From: Armillaria gallica
Taxonomy: Eukaryota; Basidiomycota; Agaricomycetes; Agaricales; Physalacriaceae
Direction of reading: 5' to 3'
NCBI GenBank assembly: GCA_037576215.1
Contig: JBANDB010000013.1
Span: forward strand, 930,001 to 994,000
Length of the DNA stretch: 64,000 bases
This document shows positions 1-12,111 of this stretch, in pieces. A program made the translations under genes and the position numbers. A model generated the notes under the pieces. That model did no database searches. It saw nothing but the letters and a program-made list of their open reading frames with translations, and had not been told where the DNA came from. Every line of letters starts with the position of its first letter. Position 1 is the first letter of the stretch.

Positions 1-2
1 GT

Positions 3-3000
3 ATGCCTATCGCATTTCATCATTGTACTTATATATCGCCTGTAGTACCTAACACACATTCGAATATACCCGCGACTTCGCAACCAGACCAGGAACTAAA
101 CAGCAAGAATCAACCTACGCCTAACGAAGCGACCAAAGGGATGACCGCGGTAGTCACAGAGCTATCGGATCGATCGACACTTACGCCTAACGAAGCGACC
201 CCTCTAGGAACAAGCACGGTAGTCACAGAGCTATCGGTTCGATGCCCGACAAGTAACCTATTACAGGCGAAAGTCCGAGGCGATGAGTCACCCACCATAG
301 TGACACCCATCATAACGGCGAAGCACCAGTCGAGGCCTCCCCCAGGGGAGTTTCAAGCCGCAGTGATGAATGTTCGACCGGATGGGGCAGGAGAGCAGAC
401 GGCTACGCTCCCACGTAAATGTCCTCTGCCTGAACCAACGGTTACTCCACGGAGTCCCTGCCGCGCAGGGAGTTTCGAGGGAATAGCTTCGGCGAAACCT
501 CCTCTGGTAAAAGAGTATACCCACAGGCTACCAAAGTGTAAATCCCACGACAGGGCTTTGGAGATAGCAATGGAGGCCAGCTCCCGCAACACTGGATTAC
601 AGGCCCTAACGAAGGCAACATTACAGAAGACGAGGGACACAGCAAGGGACTATTTGCTCTCCGTCCTGAAGAACCAAGAGGACGAACCAGAGTCGGGTAA
701 GTGCCCCCGATCAGTTGCCAACGCCTATCGTGACGAAGGGCGACCCGATGAAGGGGGAATGCTGAATGAAACGAGGGTCCCAGTCATCACAGAGACAGGC
801 CCGAAGGTACAAGGTGAAGGCGACCACTCATCGACGGTAAGAAGCGTAGGCAATCGTCGTCCAGCGGTGTCAGCCCAACCTGCAGTCTCTCCATGAGACG
901 GCGCCTTCGAGGAAAGTGCCTCCTGTTCCACGACCAACCAGAAAGCCGCAGGTTCAGAAGCTGCTAGCGCCCAGGCAGTGCAAAGGGGGCATCAGGTAGC
1001 TACTTTGGAAGAAGTACCTGATCACGAAGACATTACCAGTTTCATGATGAACAAGAACGCTAACTTAACCCCTTTAGACTTAGAAAATGCAGTGACCTCA
1101 CTGACAGTAGTCACACCCGTATGGGGTGACGCGAAGGTTGAAGAGGCCCTGCAACTGTCCTGAACCTATACAAAGGGACAGACCTATAGAGAATGGCTCA
1201 AACCATTCGAAGCAGAGTGGACTCTACGAGGCGTAGCACAAGCGCGAACGGAGTCGGAGGCGAGGGCAATCCTCAAAAACTGGATTCACAAAACACGTGT
1301 GGAGGAGGTCGTTGACTCAATGGTCAAAGCAATGAGGGGGATGAAGCGAATTGACGCACTCTGGTGGCTTCATGAGCTACAAGAGCCAAAGCGACTTATC
1401 AGCACGTTAAGCGATAAAGGGAAAGACCTGGTGATCCCCGTCATGCTTGGGGCTCCAGGAACAATTCCCAAAATCTCTACAACCGCGTTGGTAGACAGTG
1501 GATGCACCAGTAGTGCCATCAATCAAAAATTCGTTAAGCAACATCACATCCCAACCCGACCAACGGCCGCCCCAATCCCAGTTTATAATGCCGACAGAAC
1601 CAAGAACTCAGGAGGATCAATTACTGAATACGCCGAGATCGAACTCAAAATCGGGGATCATTCTGAACGAATAGATCTAGCCGTAACAGATCTCGGTGAT
1701 AAGGAAATCTTCCTTGGTCACGACTGGTTAGCCTGGCATAATCCAATCATCAATTGGAAGACAGGAGGATTAACGTTTGCACGGTGCGAATGCCATAAAA
1801 ACCCCTTCGTACTACCCGATGCAGACCCCGATGATAAGTGGGACGAAGAACTGGAAGAGGGAGACACTATCCTTGCAATAGATTTCACACAGGCCATTCT
1901 CATACGTGCGCATCACGCCAATGACTTAGCTGCCGCAGCCAACGCAGACAAGGAGACCAGGACGTTCGAAGAAATGGTTCCAGAATGGTGTCGGGACTTC
2001 AGCAATCTATTCGACAAAGATAGTTTCGATGAACTTCCCGAACCAAAGACATGGGACCATGCCATTGAACTTACTCCCAACGCAAGCGCTAATCTAGACT
2101 GCAAAGTTTACCCTCTCAACCGAAATGAACAAGCGGAACTCGATAAGTTCTTAGACGAGAACCTTTCGAGTGGACGAATACGACCATCCAAGTCACCCAT
2201 GGCTTCACCATTCTTCTTCATTAAAAAGAAGGATGGCAAGCTGCGACCAGTCCAAGATTATCGGAAGCTCAATGAGATGACAATTAAAAACTGTTATCCG
2301 CTTCCTTTAATCTCAGAGCTAATGGACAAGTTGCGGGGTGCCAAGTATTTTTCCAAGCTTGATGTTCGATGGGGTTACAACAATGTGTGCATCAAAAGCA
2401 GCGATGAGTGGAAGGCGGCATTCAGAACTAATCGCAGGTTGTTCGAACCCACAGTTATGTTCTTCGGGCTCACCAATTTGCCCGCCACCTTCCAATGGAT
2501 GATGAATGACATATTCAAAAATCTCATTGCATCAGGTGCCGTCACTGTGTACCTCGACGACATCCTCATCATGTCCAGAACCAGGGAAGAGCATCGTCGT
2601 GTTACACGTGAGGTTCTGAGGCTTCTCCACCAGAACAAGCTATTCCTTAAAGCAGAAAAATGCGAGTTCGAAACCTTGGAAACTGAGTACCTTGGGGTCA
2701 TCATCAGTGAAGGAAACATCCGCATGGACCCAGTCAAAATCGCAGGAATCGCAGAATGGCCTGTACCAACCAAGAAAGTACAGCTCCAGTCGTTCCTAGG
2801 CTTTACCAATTTCTACAGACACTTCATCAAGGGATACAGCAAGGTGGTCAAACCAATGACACAGCTGACAGGAAACAATCCATGGAAATGGGGAAAAGCA
2901 CAGCAGGACGCCTTTGAAAAATTAAAGAGGCTACTAGCAGAGGAGGTGGTACTAGCCATACCAACGGAAGAAGGAAAATTCCGCGTGGAGGCGGACGCAA

Positions 3001-5051
3001 GTGAGGGAGCAATAGGTGCGGTATTGACACAGGAGCAGGATGGAAAATGGCGCCCAGTCGCATTTTTATCCAAATCCCTCACCACAACAGAACGAAATTA
3101 CGAAATTTACGACAAAGAACTGCTCGCGATAATGATCGCGCTCGACGAGTGGAGGCACTATCTGATGGGCGCAGCTCAGGACTTCGAAATATGGACGGAT
3201 CACCAAAACCTCCAGTATTTCCGAAAACCCCAGAAACTCAATCGGCGACAAGCGCGATGGGTAACTGAGCTGGCCGAATACCACTTCACGCTACACCACA
3301 AATCAGGAACCGCAAACAAGAAAGCCGACTTACTTAGTCGCAGAGCAGATCACGAGCAAGGAAAGGAGGACAACGATGAGGTTATCATCCTCAAACCTGA
3401 GCACTTCCAGGCACTAGTCATGCCCACTATCGAGGAAACCCATTCCCAAATAAAGCAAGCCACGCTCGACCACCACCGATGGGACAAAAACATTGCGACT
3501 TCCCTTAACCACGACCGAGGACTGAAAATGAATGACGGGTTGATCTTTTACGATTCCCGCATTTATGTTCCTTCCGACCACGCGTTACGAGGCCAAATAA
3601 TCACACAAGTTCACGACCACATCACAGCGGGACACCCCAGCATTGAAAAGACTAAAGAACTCGTCCTACGAGAATACTGGTGGCCTAGAATGAAAAAAGA
3701 CATAGAAGATTATGTCCGCGGTTGCGAGACGTGCCAACGAACCAAATCTAGCACTCAAGCAAAGGCAGCACCGCTTCATCCAAACGCCATTCCATCCAGA
3801 CCTTGGACTCACATCTCTGTCGACATGGTGACTGGTCTACCAAAGAGTAAAGGCTTCGACGCGATCCTAATGATCGTCGATCGCTTCTCCAAGGAAATCA
3901 TACCAGTCGCATGCACCACGGAGATGTCATCAGAAGGGTGGGCCAAAATACTACGGGACGAAGTCTACGCCAAACACAGGATGCCACAGGTCATTATCAG
4001 CGACCGAGGTTCTGTGTTTGTATCCAAGTTCATGAAAGACCTTTATGACCTGCTCCAGATCAAGGCGAACGTATCCACCACCTACCACCCACAAACTGAC
4101 GGGCAGACTGAATGAGTAAATCAGGAGGTTGAAAAATACCTCCGGATTTTTGTCAATCACCGCCAGAATGACTGGGTAGAATGGCTCTCTCTCGCGGCTT
4201 TCGCTCACAACAACCGCACCCACTCCGCAACGGGTAAAAGTCCCTTCGAGGTTACCCATGGCTATATCGTCGAGGTCCTCCCTGGTGCTGTATGACCCCG
4301 AGCACCCTTCAGAACACCGGCCTCTACCACTTTTATTTCAGACATACAGAAAATCCATGCCGAGGCCAAGCAAGCACTCGAAAAGGCCACCGACCAGATG
4401 AAAGCCCAATACAACAAAAAGAAAAGACCTGCAGTTGATTACTCGGTGGGAGACAAAGTGTGGCTCGATACGAGCAATCTGGCACTCCCACGCCCGAAGA
4501 AAAAACTTGCAGACAAAAAAACAGGCCCCTTCCCTATCATCACCAAGATCGGAGCTTCAGCATACAAATTAAAACTCCCTCCAGGCTGGTGTATCCATCC
4601 CGTATTCAACGAATCACTCCTAACGCCCTACATGCCACCCGCATTCCCTAACCAGGAACAGCCGCCTCTGCCACCACCCGATCTTATTGATGGGGAGGAG
4701 CACTATGAAATCAAGCAAGTTCTCGAGCATAGAGACCGAAAGATCCGAGGAAAGGCTGGTGAACCATGGCGCTGGACCACGGATTACTTTGTCAAATGGA
4801 AAGGATATGGACCAGAATCCAACAGCTGGGTAAAGGAAAACGACATGGATGCCGACGAACTAGTCGACAAATACCTCGCAGAAAAAGTGAACTGCACCAA
4901 ACAAGAGACAGGAGATTGGCAGTCCTATACGGATCCATTCACTGGTCAAAAGATTTGGTACGACCAAGCACTCGACTGGGATTGGTTTGGTGGCAACGAC
5001 GACCCCTCAACAAGCTCGAAATCGCTGTACGAAGCAACAGAGATCCCATAA
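3..5051 (+). pseudogene. Gag-Pol polyprotein of chromovirus, one frame broken by four TGA stops
   Basis: One reading frame runs from the window edge to a TAA at 5049 and is interrupted only by TGA at 894, 1161, 4113 and 4293. Visible domains are a retropepsin DSG motif (1494-1502), reverse transcriptase with the YLDD catalytic motif (2550-2561), RNase H starting near the aspartate at 2994, the integrase HHCC zinc finger (CxxC at 3723-3734) and the DDE core. A TGA follows directly after the QTDGQTE stretch of integrase. The chromodomain lies at about 4700-4880 (VKWKGY...NSWV). The region before the protease has no CCHC zinc knuckle that I can see, so the Gag part is unrecognised; it may extend left of the window. 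A single Gag-Pol frame is known for some chromoviruses. Restoring Arg (CGA) at each TGA gives plausible sequence; this is inference. Confidence 0.92.
117..248 (+). repeat. Imperfect 66-bp tandem repeat in the Gag-side region
   Basis: Two adjacent 66-bp copies (about 117-182 and 183-248) encode 22-residue repeats sharing TPNEAT and VVTELS. The unit is a multiple of three, so the frame is kept. Confidence 0.75.
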
Positions 5052-5218
5052 AACAAACAGCAGTCGAAACGTGCCCTATAACGGGGGATAGCAATGAACC
5101 CTCACTCACGACTTCTTACGACAACAAGGATGCATCCTATTTCATGACCTATTTTACTACAGCACGCGCGACAAACAAATCTGCCTACCGCGCATATGGA
5201 TCCCGTATTACCGCTCTC

Positions 5219-5580
5219 GTCACCACCATATGAAAAGTCCCCCACGCCCGGAAGGCGAAAAAGGCCCCCGGGACAAGCTGCAGCGCATATGACATTTCTC
5301 CTGAACCCTGGAGGTTTAGCGGGGACAGATGATGATGAAAGTAAAAATGGAACGCCATCCACTGGCAGATGTGCATAATCAGGCCTGCTCAAATGAGACA
5401 TATGGGTCTAGTTTACCACTCGCATCACCATCATATGGAAAATCCTCTCTTCCTCTGGGCGAACAAGGCCTTTGGAACAAGCTGCAGCCCATATGACATT
5501 TCTTCGAAAACTCTGAAGCAAGAGATCTCTAGGGACGGCATGACGATGACGTAGACGGAACGCTGATGTACTGGCAGTTG
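5219..5580 (+). repeat. Degenerate direct duplication in the 3' untranslated part of the retrotransposon
   Basis: A block of about 150 bp starting CACCACCATATG at 5221 recurs 205 bp downstream from 5426 (CACCATCATATG). Both copies contain ACAAGCTGCAG and a following CATATGACATTTC. The block lies between the end of the polyprotein and the purine tract, so it is non-coding element sequence; I see no gene in 5052-5606. Confidence 0.7.
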
Positions 5581-5593
5581 GGACACCTGCCTT

Positions 5594-5606
5594 AATGGGG
5601 GGGTAA
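5594..5606 (+). other. Polypurine tract
   Basis: The stretch AATGGGGGGGTAA lies immediately 5' of the LTR start, the expected position of the plus-strand primer of an LTR retrotransposon. Confidence 0.75.
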
Positions 5607-5630
5607 TGTTACGATTTATTCGTTTTCTTG

Positions 5631-5667
5631 GCATCTTATCTTATCTTTGATAGATAAGATAAGATGC
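5631..5667. repeat. Perfect 15-bp inverted repeat (hairpin) in the LTR
   Basis: GCATCTTATCTTATC (5631-5645) and its exact reverse complement (5653-5667) flank a 7-nt loop. The arms are themselves built of CTTAT units. Confidence 0.9.
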
Positions 5668-5883
5668 TTACTCACCACTTTTCTTAGACCCGTGACTCTC
5701 GGAGAGTCTTCATAAATCTTCACATCGCTAACACATCACGCTCGGATGACGTGTACGCGACACGTACTCAATACGACTTAACACGTATCAAGCATGCCTT
5801 ATTCTCGGCTACCGTGTACTTGGCTTATTCACTTTCTAACACGGTAACCTCATCTTAGTACCTATTACGAACCCTGACTTTAG

Positions 5884-5891
5884 TATATAAG
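5884..5891 (+). promoter_or_regulatory. TATA box of the LTR
   Basis: TATATAAG lies about 280 bp into the LTR and is a plausible core promoter for U3. In a 3' LTR it could drive transcription into the flanking DNA. Confidence 0.55.
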
Positions 5892-6080
5892 TAGCTTACT
5901 CAAAGCCTGTATTTCCCTAGCTTTGAGCTAAAGTTTATTCATACTGACACATTCCTAACCTATTGCTAAGAGCTCCTAAAGTGAGTCTTGGGCGTCAACT
6001 ATACACAAGGGCTAGACGGTGACTGTACGAACGCGATACAGCCGATCTATTCACCTTTTAGTTGGAGTTCGGGTCTTACA

Positions 6081-7689
6081 AAAAGGTTGAGTCAATGTGC
6101 CTTCAAAAATAAAAGAATGCCCCACCAGTACAGGAACACAAGATTAATGTCATCACAGAATACTTCAACACAGCGAGCAATACCCTTTTCTGTGTTCAAT
6201 AATGTACAAAGGTCTCGTGCAGTTCAATCACGTCATGGGAAGGTCACGGAACTGGTTCATCTGCAACAGCCTTTACAAATATTCTTATCGTATCGCAGAA
6301 GTTGTGGACGCACCAAATCCTGCAGACACATATTCATGCCACACCAAAAACGAGGCATAGCCTCCGCTGGTCCGTGAGCTGACTGCAATTTTGAGAGAGG
6401 GATTGGTGCTGGTTTCGACGGTACCCAAGAAGCAAAGTACCTCCAGCCCATAGAATAGGCCACTACTACTACAAACAAGATGATGGAGTCTTGGGACTGC
6501 CTCAGGCGGAAACCATGGCAAGCAAAATCGGCGGAAGGAAAAGCTATCACTGGCCATAGATCCCATAAAAGTACGGCGCTGAGTTGAAGGCCATTGTTTT
6601 ATGATCATTTGTTAAATTTAAGAAATAATTGATATTTATTTATTTATTTCATATGAATATTAAACAGGTTAACAACCGACGAAAGAGTGGGTGTGAAGCG
6701 TATGTTGAAGCTGCTACCATGAAAACAGTTAACGAGGGCAAGAACCGTCCATGGAGGCTGCGACCAAATAAGCAAACAGTCCCACCAGATAGCAACCTGA
6801 TGCTACACGAACAAAAGTCAATTCCAGTTGCAAATAAGGCTCTACATAGAATTTCTCAGCTGCAGAACAGTGAAGGTGAGATACGCACCTGGGGCAGAAA
6901 CAGCAGTTGGAATCAGCTATACATAGCTGCAAGCAATGTTATTGGAAAAGCTGGTATGCAAGGCAAAGATGGTATAGGACCTTGCTGTGGTGTAAATCAA
7001 CATGAAGGTTTCACTGAGGTAAATGTTGCATAAGTGTAGGTTCCCAGGACTATTGGGGAAGCCTATAGCATACACCCTGTTCATGTCACCCTCCCCCAGC
7101 ATCAAGTTGCTAGGTTGGTAGCGACGCAACAGTCCATGAGCCCAGTTGCGAATGGGTCTACGTTGAATTTCTCAGCCGGAGAATAGGGGAGGCGAAAAAT
7201 GCACCACGTACAGCTTCCTCCCCTTGTATGGTCGCGACTCGTCAAACGGGCATGCAATATTAACATCAGAGGTTCGCATCACCTATAGATAGTTGCAAAC
7301 AATTAGTTATTAGACTGCAAGAAAGAATAAAGACATGCAGCACAGCTCGAGTACCCAGCCCCAGGTTGATTGCGTGTCACAGACTATAGCCAGCTGTGAT
7401 ATCCACCAGCCGCCAACAACTCAGACTCTCGGAGCTTGTTATCCACTCCCCTCATAAACGCTTCATGCCATTAAGGCAAAGGGATCTTGCTGGGATTTCC
7501 GAGCTATTGAAGGGAAAGGCCCTGTCTGGTTTCCATTACAGGATCAGCAGAGGGAATGAGCGAGCGAAGGTTTCGCTAAGGCAAATCTGGGCAGTCGGGG
7601 TCGCGAAATATAGTGATAGGCGAAGGTTGAACACGTGAGATTACCATAAAAGTAAATTGTTTGTCATTGTTAAGATCAGATGTCATTCT
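6081..7689. other. No gene recognised; AT-rich flank of the retrotransposon
   Basis: I see only short open frames without homology that I recognise, for example on + at 6629-7033 and on - at 6285-6608. Codon use is not clearly protein-like, and no splice pattern joins them into a larger product. Confidence 0.5.
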
Positions 7690-7760
7690 TAAAATTAAGG
7701 GTCCAGGTCAAAAAATCCGCTGTAAAAGAACGAATCCTCGTAAACTCGGACTCATAACAT
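7690..7760 (-). repeat. Solo relic of the Ngaro-type terminal repeat
   Basis: A 31-bp block at 7722-7752 is identical to 20914-20944 at the 5' flank of the Ngaro-type element. Next to it, a GGATTTT...CCTGGACCC block (7695-7720, minus strand) resembles 15965-16000 at the other end of that element. The combination suggests a leftover of another copy. This is inference from short matches. Confidence 0.5.
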
Positions 7761-7930
7761 GTAGGAGGCAAAATTTTCAGATTTTCGCAAGGAAATTGGG
7801 CTATTTGGTCATCAAGATATGACAGCTTCATAAGGCCCTGTTACGCATTATGCATTACCGGGAGCTTCACTTCACTGGTCCATGTTACGCGTTACGTGAA
7901 TTAACGGTTGTAATCGTACAGTATTTTGAT

Positions 7931-8036
7931 ACAAGCCTATGCCCCGTGTCTTCGTCACGATTGCCAGACCCTCGTACCTTGGGTCTTGGCAACCTGACTG
8001 CGACACGGAGCTTCGGCTTGTTGGGGCCCGCCCCAA
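7931..8036 (+). repeat. Structured hairpin module, copy 1
   Basis: The outer arms 7931-7950 and 8002-8021 pair at 17 of 20 positions. The inner arms TTGCCAGACCC (7961-7971) and GGGTCTTGGCAA (7981-7992) pair with one bulge. A second hairpin, TTGGGGC-CC-GCCCCAA, follows at 8021-8036. GC content is far above that of the surrounding DNA. Confidence 0.8.
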
Positions 8037-8706
8037 ACCTGGCTTATTACTATGATATCTTGTTGAATCTCTGTTGTTTGTTTGGAGCCACTGCAATAGA
8101 GCAAAATAATTTTTATGAGTGCCATAAATCTTTGTTCTGTTACTTCTGTAAGCCATGTAATGGATGGGTAGAGACTCCTATGATTTGGGTGATCACTGTT
8201 AATAGCTGTCATTACTGGCAGGAGGGAGGGAGAGAGATATATTCCGGTTCTTATGTCCCTGACTCAGATATCTGACATGGTGGGTATGGTCATCATTTGA
8301 ACTCTGATAATTTCTATCAGACTTACATCCATTGACATTCAATGCTCATTGTCAACTTGTTGCTCAATCATTGCTCATTGATTGATACTCACATTGTTGC
8401 TATAGCATGGATAAGTAGTCTCAGTTGAAGCCCAGTTAGGAGCCCGTCACACCAATGATGTGCTGTGGGGAGAGTAGAGGCTTGATAGAGGCAGCAAAGT
8501 TGAAACTTACCTGGCCTACACCATGGTATGGAAATGGCTGTTTTTGACATGGTAACTGGATAAGCATGTCATAGCTGAATTGTTAAAGTCAAAGCCCTCT
8601 GGAGCACCTCACATGCTGTCATCCCATCTTCTTGCTTGTCATTTCAACAATCCCCTTCTTGGACATTATGACTATTAGTCCATTTCCATGTTTTAGCCAT
8701 TACGTT

Positions 8707-9040
8707 TAGGGATGTGCATTATACCATTACAGATACAACTGTAGCAATACAAAAAGTTATTAGCCATGGTATGGTATGGTTGATGTCATATCCATACCAT
8801 GTCCATATGATCATCTATATATGGATATCTGGTGCCAAAGGGTGAGTATTATGTGCTTCTTTTAGGTCATAGGTACTAACCTTTATGGCATAAGATAGTC
8901 ATCTGCCTCTCCCTCAATGACCATATTCAAACCATATGATTACAACTGTATTTTAGGTCATTAAAGTCAGCCACAGTACAGACCTGTATCCATATACATC
9001 ATACATAACCACCATACTATGGGTATGGTGCACATCCCTA
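8707..9040. mobile_element. hAT-like MITE, copy 1
   Basis: The element starts TAGGGATGTGCAT and ends ATGGTGCACATCCCTA, giving 12-bp terminal inverted repeats, and has no coding capacity. The right flank is CTTATGTT; the left flank ends CGTT and seems to have lost part of the duplicated target. It is the same insertion as copy 4, carried along when the larger unit duplicated. Confidence 0.72.
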
Positions 9041-9731
9041 CTTATGTTCCTTGCTTCCTCAGACTTTTAAAGTAGTATGTATACCTCATATTTATACTTG
9101 TCACCTCAACTTGTTGCTGTATATGGACAGAGAAAGGCTGAGCAGTGAGGTGAGCTGTTCTGTATTTCTTGTATTTATTGCCTTACTTACATCTCATAGC
9201 ATAGCACATATTCTTACAGGTAATATCATCAGCTTATTGCTCTACACAGACAGAGAAAGGCTGAGCATAGCATGTATTCTTGCATAAATGGTCTCCTTAC
9301 CATTTCTAACTGCTGGGGAAAGGCTTGAGCCTTGTCAAAGCATCATAATAAGCAACTTATGGCATAGTCAGTACATGTATATGTTTTACCTCTCTTTGGA
9401 TGGTCTCTTGGCTTCTAATCCTACTTGTTAATTGTCATTTGATGTTCAATGCTGCACAATGCTTGTTAAACTTGCTCAATATTCACTTTGTAGCCTATGG
9501 CATGTGCAGTTAGTGAACAGTCTATGTTCAGTGATTAATTGGTGCCAGCCATCCCAATTATGTATCATGGAGGGATTGTAGAGGCAGCAACACAGTGAAA
9601 TTGAAGCTCATCACTGTAGAGAGGCGGCATGCAATGTAATTCAAACTCAGCTGGCATTGGCTGTGGTCTGGCAATGGCCGGAAAATTCAAACTCAGCTTA
9701 TTTGTCATCATCCACCTCTCTTATTATATAG

Positions 9732-9837
9732 ACAAGCCTATGCCCCGTGTCTTCATCACAATTGCTGGGCCCTCGTACCTCAGGTCCCAGCAACCTGACT
9801 ACGACACGGGGCGTCGGCTTGTTGGGGCCCGCCCCAA
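9732..9837 (+). repeat. Structured hairpin module, copy 2
   Basis: The outer arms 9732-9751 and 9803-9822 pair at 18 of 20 positions. The inner arms are TTGCTGGGCCC (9762-9772) and GGTCCCAGCAA (9783-9793). Compared with copies 1 and 3 both sides of the inner stem have changed together, so pairing is kept. The distal GGGGC-CC-GCCCC hairpin is intact. Confidence 0.8.
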
Positions 9838-10225
9838 ACCCGGCTTTTTACTAAAATGTGTTGTTGAATTTTTTGTGAACTTGAATCTCAGTTATTTGTT
9901 TGGAATGAAATGTGCATTATGAATGCTATAAAGCTATGTTCCTTTGGTAGGCCATAGAATAGACAGGCTGCCTCAGTGGGGAATCAGGGACTTCCTTGGT
10001 TTTGATAATCATTGTTAATAAGTAGCTGGACTGGGAGAGAGGAAGAGATATTTACTCTGGTTCTTATGTTTCTGACTCAGACATCCTATGTCACATAGGC
10101 AGCACTTCCACAGCCACCTTTTGAAGTCTGATGATTTCTGTAAAACTTAGATTTAGTGTTGACAACAGTATGGCCATATATCATATAGTAGCAGAGTATA
10201 CAGCACATTGCAAAGCCCTTACATG

Positions 10226-10593
10226 TAGGATGTGCATTGTATCTGTATCATGGTGGCTATGTATGGTCAATATAGATACAGGTTCATACCATGAGCAGCT
10301 TTGATGACCCAAAGTATGGCCTTATTCATACAGTAGAAGTATGGTTGTCAAAGGAATGGTAAGGGTCCATTCAATGTTATTGAGGTCAATAAATATAATC
10401 TCAATAAAGTAAATTGCACTTATATTTTGATGCCAGATATTTGCTGTCATCGTGAAACTATCTGTATATGGACAATGGTATAGATACAGTACAGATTTGG
10501 CATCAGCCATACCATACCATGAGCAATATTTATCATATGGTCTATGGCTGTATTGTTACGGTCATATCCATAACAGTATGATGCACATCCCTA
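10226..10593. mobile_element. hAT-like MITE, copy 2, with perfect 8-bp target duplication
   Basis: The element runs from TAGGATGTGCAT (one G lost from the tip) to ATGCACATCCCTA. Both flanks are CTTACATG, a perfect 8-bp target-site duplication, which is the size typical of the hAT superfamily. There is no open frame of note. Confidence 0.8.
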
Positions 10594-11321
10594 CTTACAT
10601 GAAGGAACACTTGTATTGCACAATAAATTTACATGTATCTGTGTTACCTATACTTGAATGATCTCCTGGTCCCTGATTTTATCTGCTAACTTGACATCTA
10701 AGACTCAGTGTTCTTGCATTGTAACATTGACTCATTGCTTGATGGTCATTGCTTGATACTTACTTTGTAGGTATAGTCTATAGTGATGTGCTATGGGGAG
10801 AGTAGAAGGTAGTAGAGACAGCAGCATGGCAAAATAGAAACTCATTGCCAGCCATGCCAATGAGATGTGCATGCTGCATGCAGAGAGTAGTGAAACTTTG
10901 CTCAACATCACACTGTAGCTACAGCATGAGATACAGTGGTGTAAGTTGAAGCTTAGCAGTGAGAAATTATTACTATCTATGCTGCTGCAGGGAGGATAGA
11001 TGCTTGGTAAGGGCAGCCAAATTGAAACTTGTTGCACAATGAGTCTCAATGATGTGCTGCATTGCAGGGAGTAAAGCAGTCTCAAAGACACATTTACTGA
11101 CCTTCATATGTACATATAGGTAGTTAAAGTAGGCTTCAATGCCTTCATGTCATAATATACAGCAGATGTAGCAGCAAAATTGAAGCTCTTTGCTGTAGAG
11201 GCAGCAGTAATGGCAGTGCAACCAAATTGAAACTCAGCCAGATTGGTCCGTGGGATGGCAATGGCCGGAAATTCAAAGTCTGCCTTATTATGTCATCTTC
11301 GCTACCTGTCTTATTATATAG

Positions 11322-11427
11322 ACAAGCCTATGCCTCGTGTCTTCGTCACAATTGCCAGACCCTCGTACCTCGGGTCTTGGCAACCTGACTACGACACAGG
11401 ACTTCGGCTTGTTGGGGCCTGCCCCAA
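11322..11427 (+). repeat. Structured hairpin module, copy 3
   Basis: The outer arms 11322-11341 and 11393-11412 pair at 15 of 20 positions. The inner stem is TTGCCAGACCC with GGGTCTTGGCAA, as in copy 1. The distal hairpin TTGGGGC-CT-GCCCCAA is intact, with a changed loop base only. Confidence 0.8.
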
Positions 11428-11793
11428 ACCCGGCTTATTACTATGATATCTTGTTGAATCTCTGTTATTTCTTTGGAGCAACTGCAACAGAACCAAATGC
11501 TTTTCATGAGTGTCATAAAGCTTTATTCTGTTACTTCTATAAGCCATATAATGAATGGGTAGTAGAGACTCCTATGATTTAGGTGATCATTGTTAATAGC
11601 TGTCACTACTGGCAGAAGAGAGGGAGAGCTACATATTCTGGTTCTTATATCCCTGACTCAGATATCTGACATGGTAAGCTGCCATGGTCATCATTTGAAC
11701 TCTGATAATTTTTAAAAGACTTACATCTATTGATATTCATTGCTCATTGTTAACTTGTTGCTCAATCATTGCTCATTGCTTGATACTTGCTTT

Positions 11794-12111
11794 TAGGGAT
11801 CTGCACCATACCCATATTTATGGAATTATGGGACAGTTCATACAGATACTATATACAATTTTAGGATCCAGAAAAAATAGATCCTGTATGGGTTCGCTCA
11901 ATATAGGTAATTTTGTCTATAAATACTGTGATTTGACAGATACTAACCTTATTTGTGTATCTAAAACAAATTTAATCCAAGAAAATCTTGGAGTCACTCA
12001 GCATCGCCAGAAATACAGTTGATGGGTATAGTTGCGACCTGTACCATTGGCAGTTTCAGCCCATACAGTGATGGTACAGGTCAACCTGTATATCAAATGG
12101 TCATATCCCTA
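11794..12111. mobile_element. hAT-like MITE, copy 3, with a paralogous empty site
   Basis: The element begins TAGGGATCTGCACCATACC and ends AATGGTCATATCCCTA. Its flanks CTTGCTTT and CTCACTTT match at 6 of 8 positions, a diverged 8-bp duplication. The equivalent place in unit 1 (near 8386-8400, ATACTCACATTGTTGC) has no insertion, as does unit 2 near 10757. Confidence 0.75.

Larger units (their letters stand above)
1..6080 (+). mobile_element. Ty3/gypsy chromovirus LTR retrotransposon, 5' end outside window
   Basis: The element contains protease, reverse transcriptase, RNase H, integrase and a C-terminal chromodomain in that order, followed by a purine tract and a TG...CA-bounded 3' LTR. That order (integrase last, then chromodomain) defines chromoviruses of the Ty3/gypsy group. 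The 5' LTR and primer-binding site lie left of position 1, so the two LTRs cannot be compared for dating. The coding frame is broken by four TGA codons, so this copy is probably not autonomous. Confidence 0.93.
5607..6080 (+). repeat. 3' LTR of the Ty3/gypsy element
   Basis: The proposed LTR begins TGTTACG directly after the purine tract and ends TCTTACA, giving 474 bp with the canonical TG...CA ends. It contains a TATATAAG box and a perfect 15-bp inverted repeat. The right boundary is inferred from the CA end because the 5' LTR is not in the window. Confidence 0.72.
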
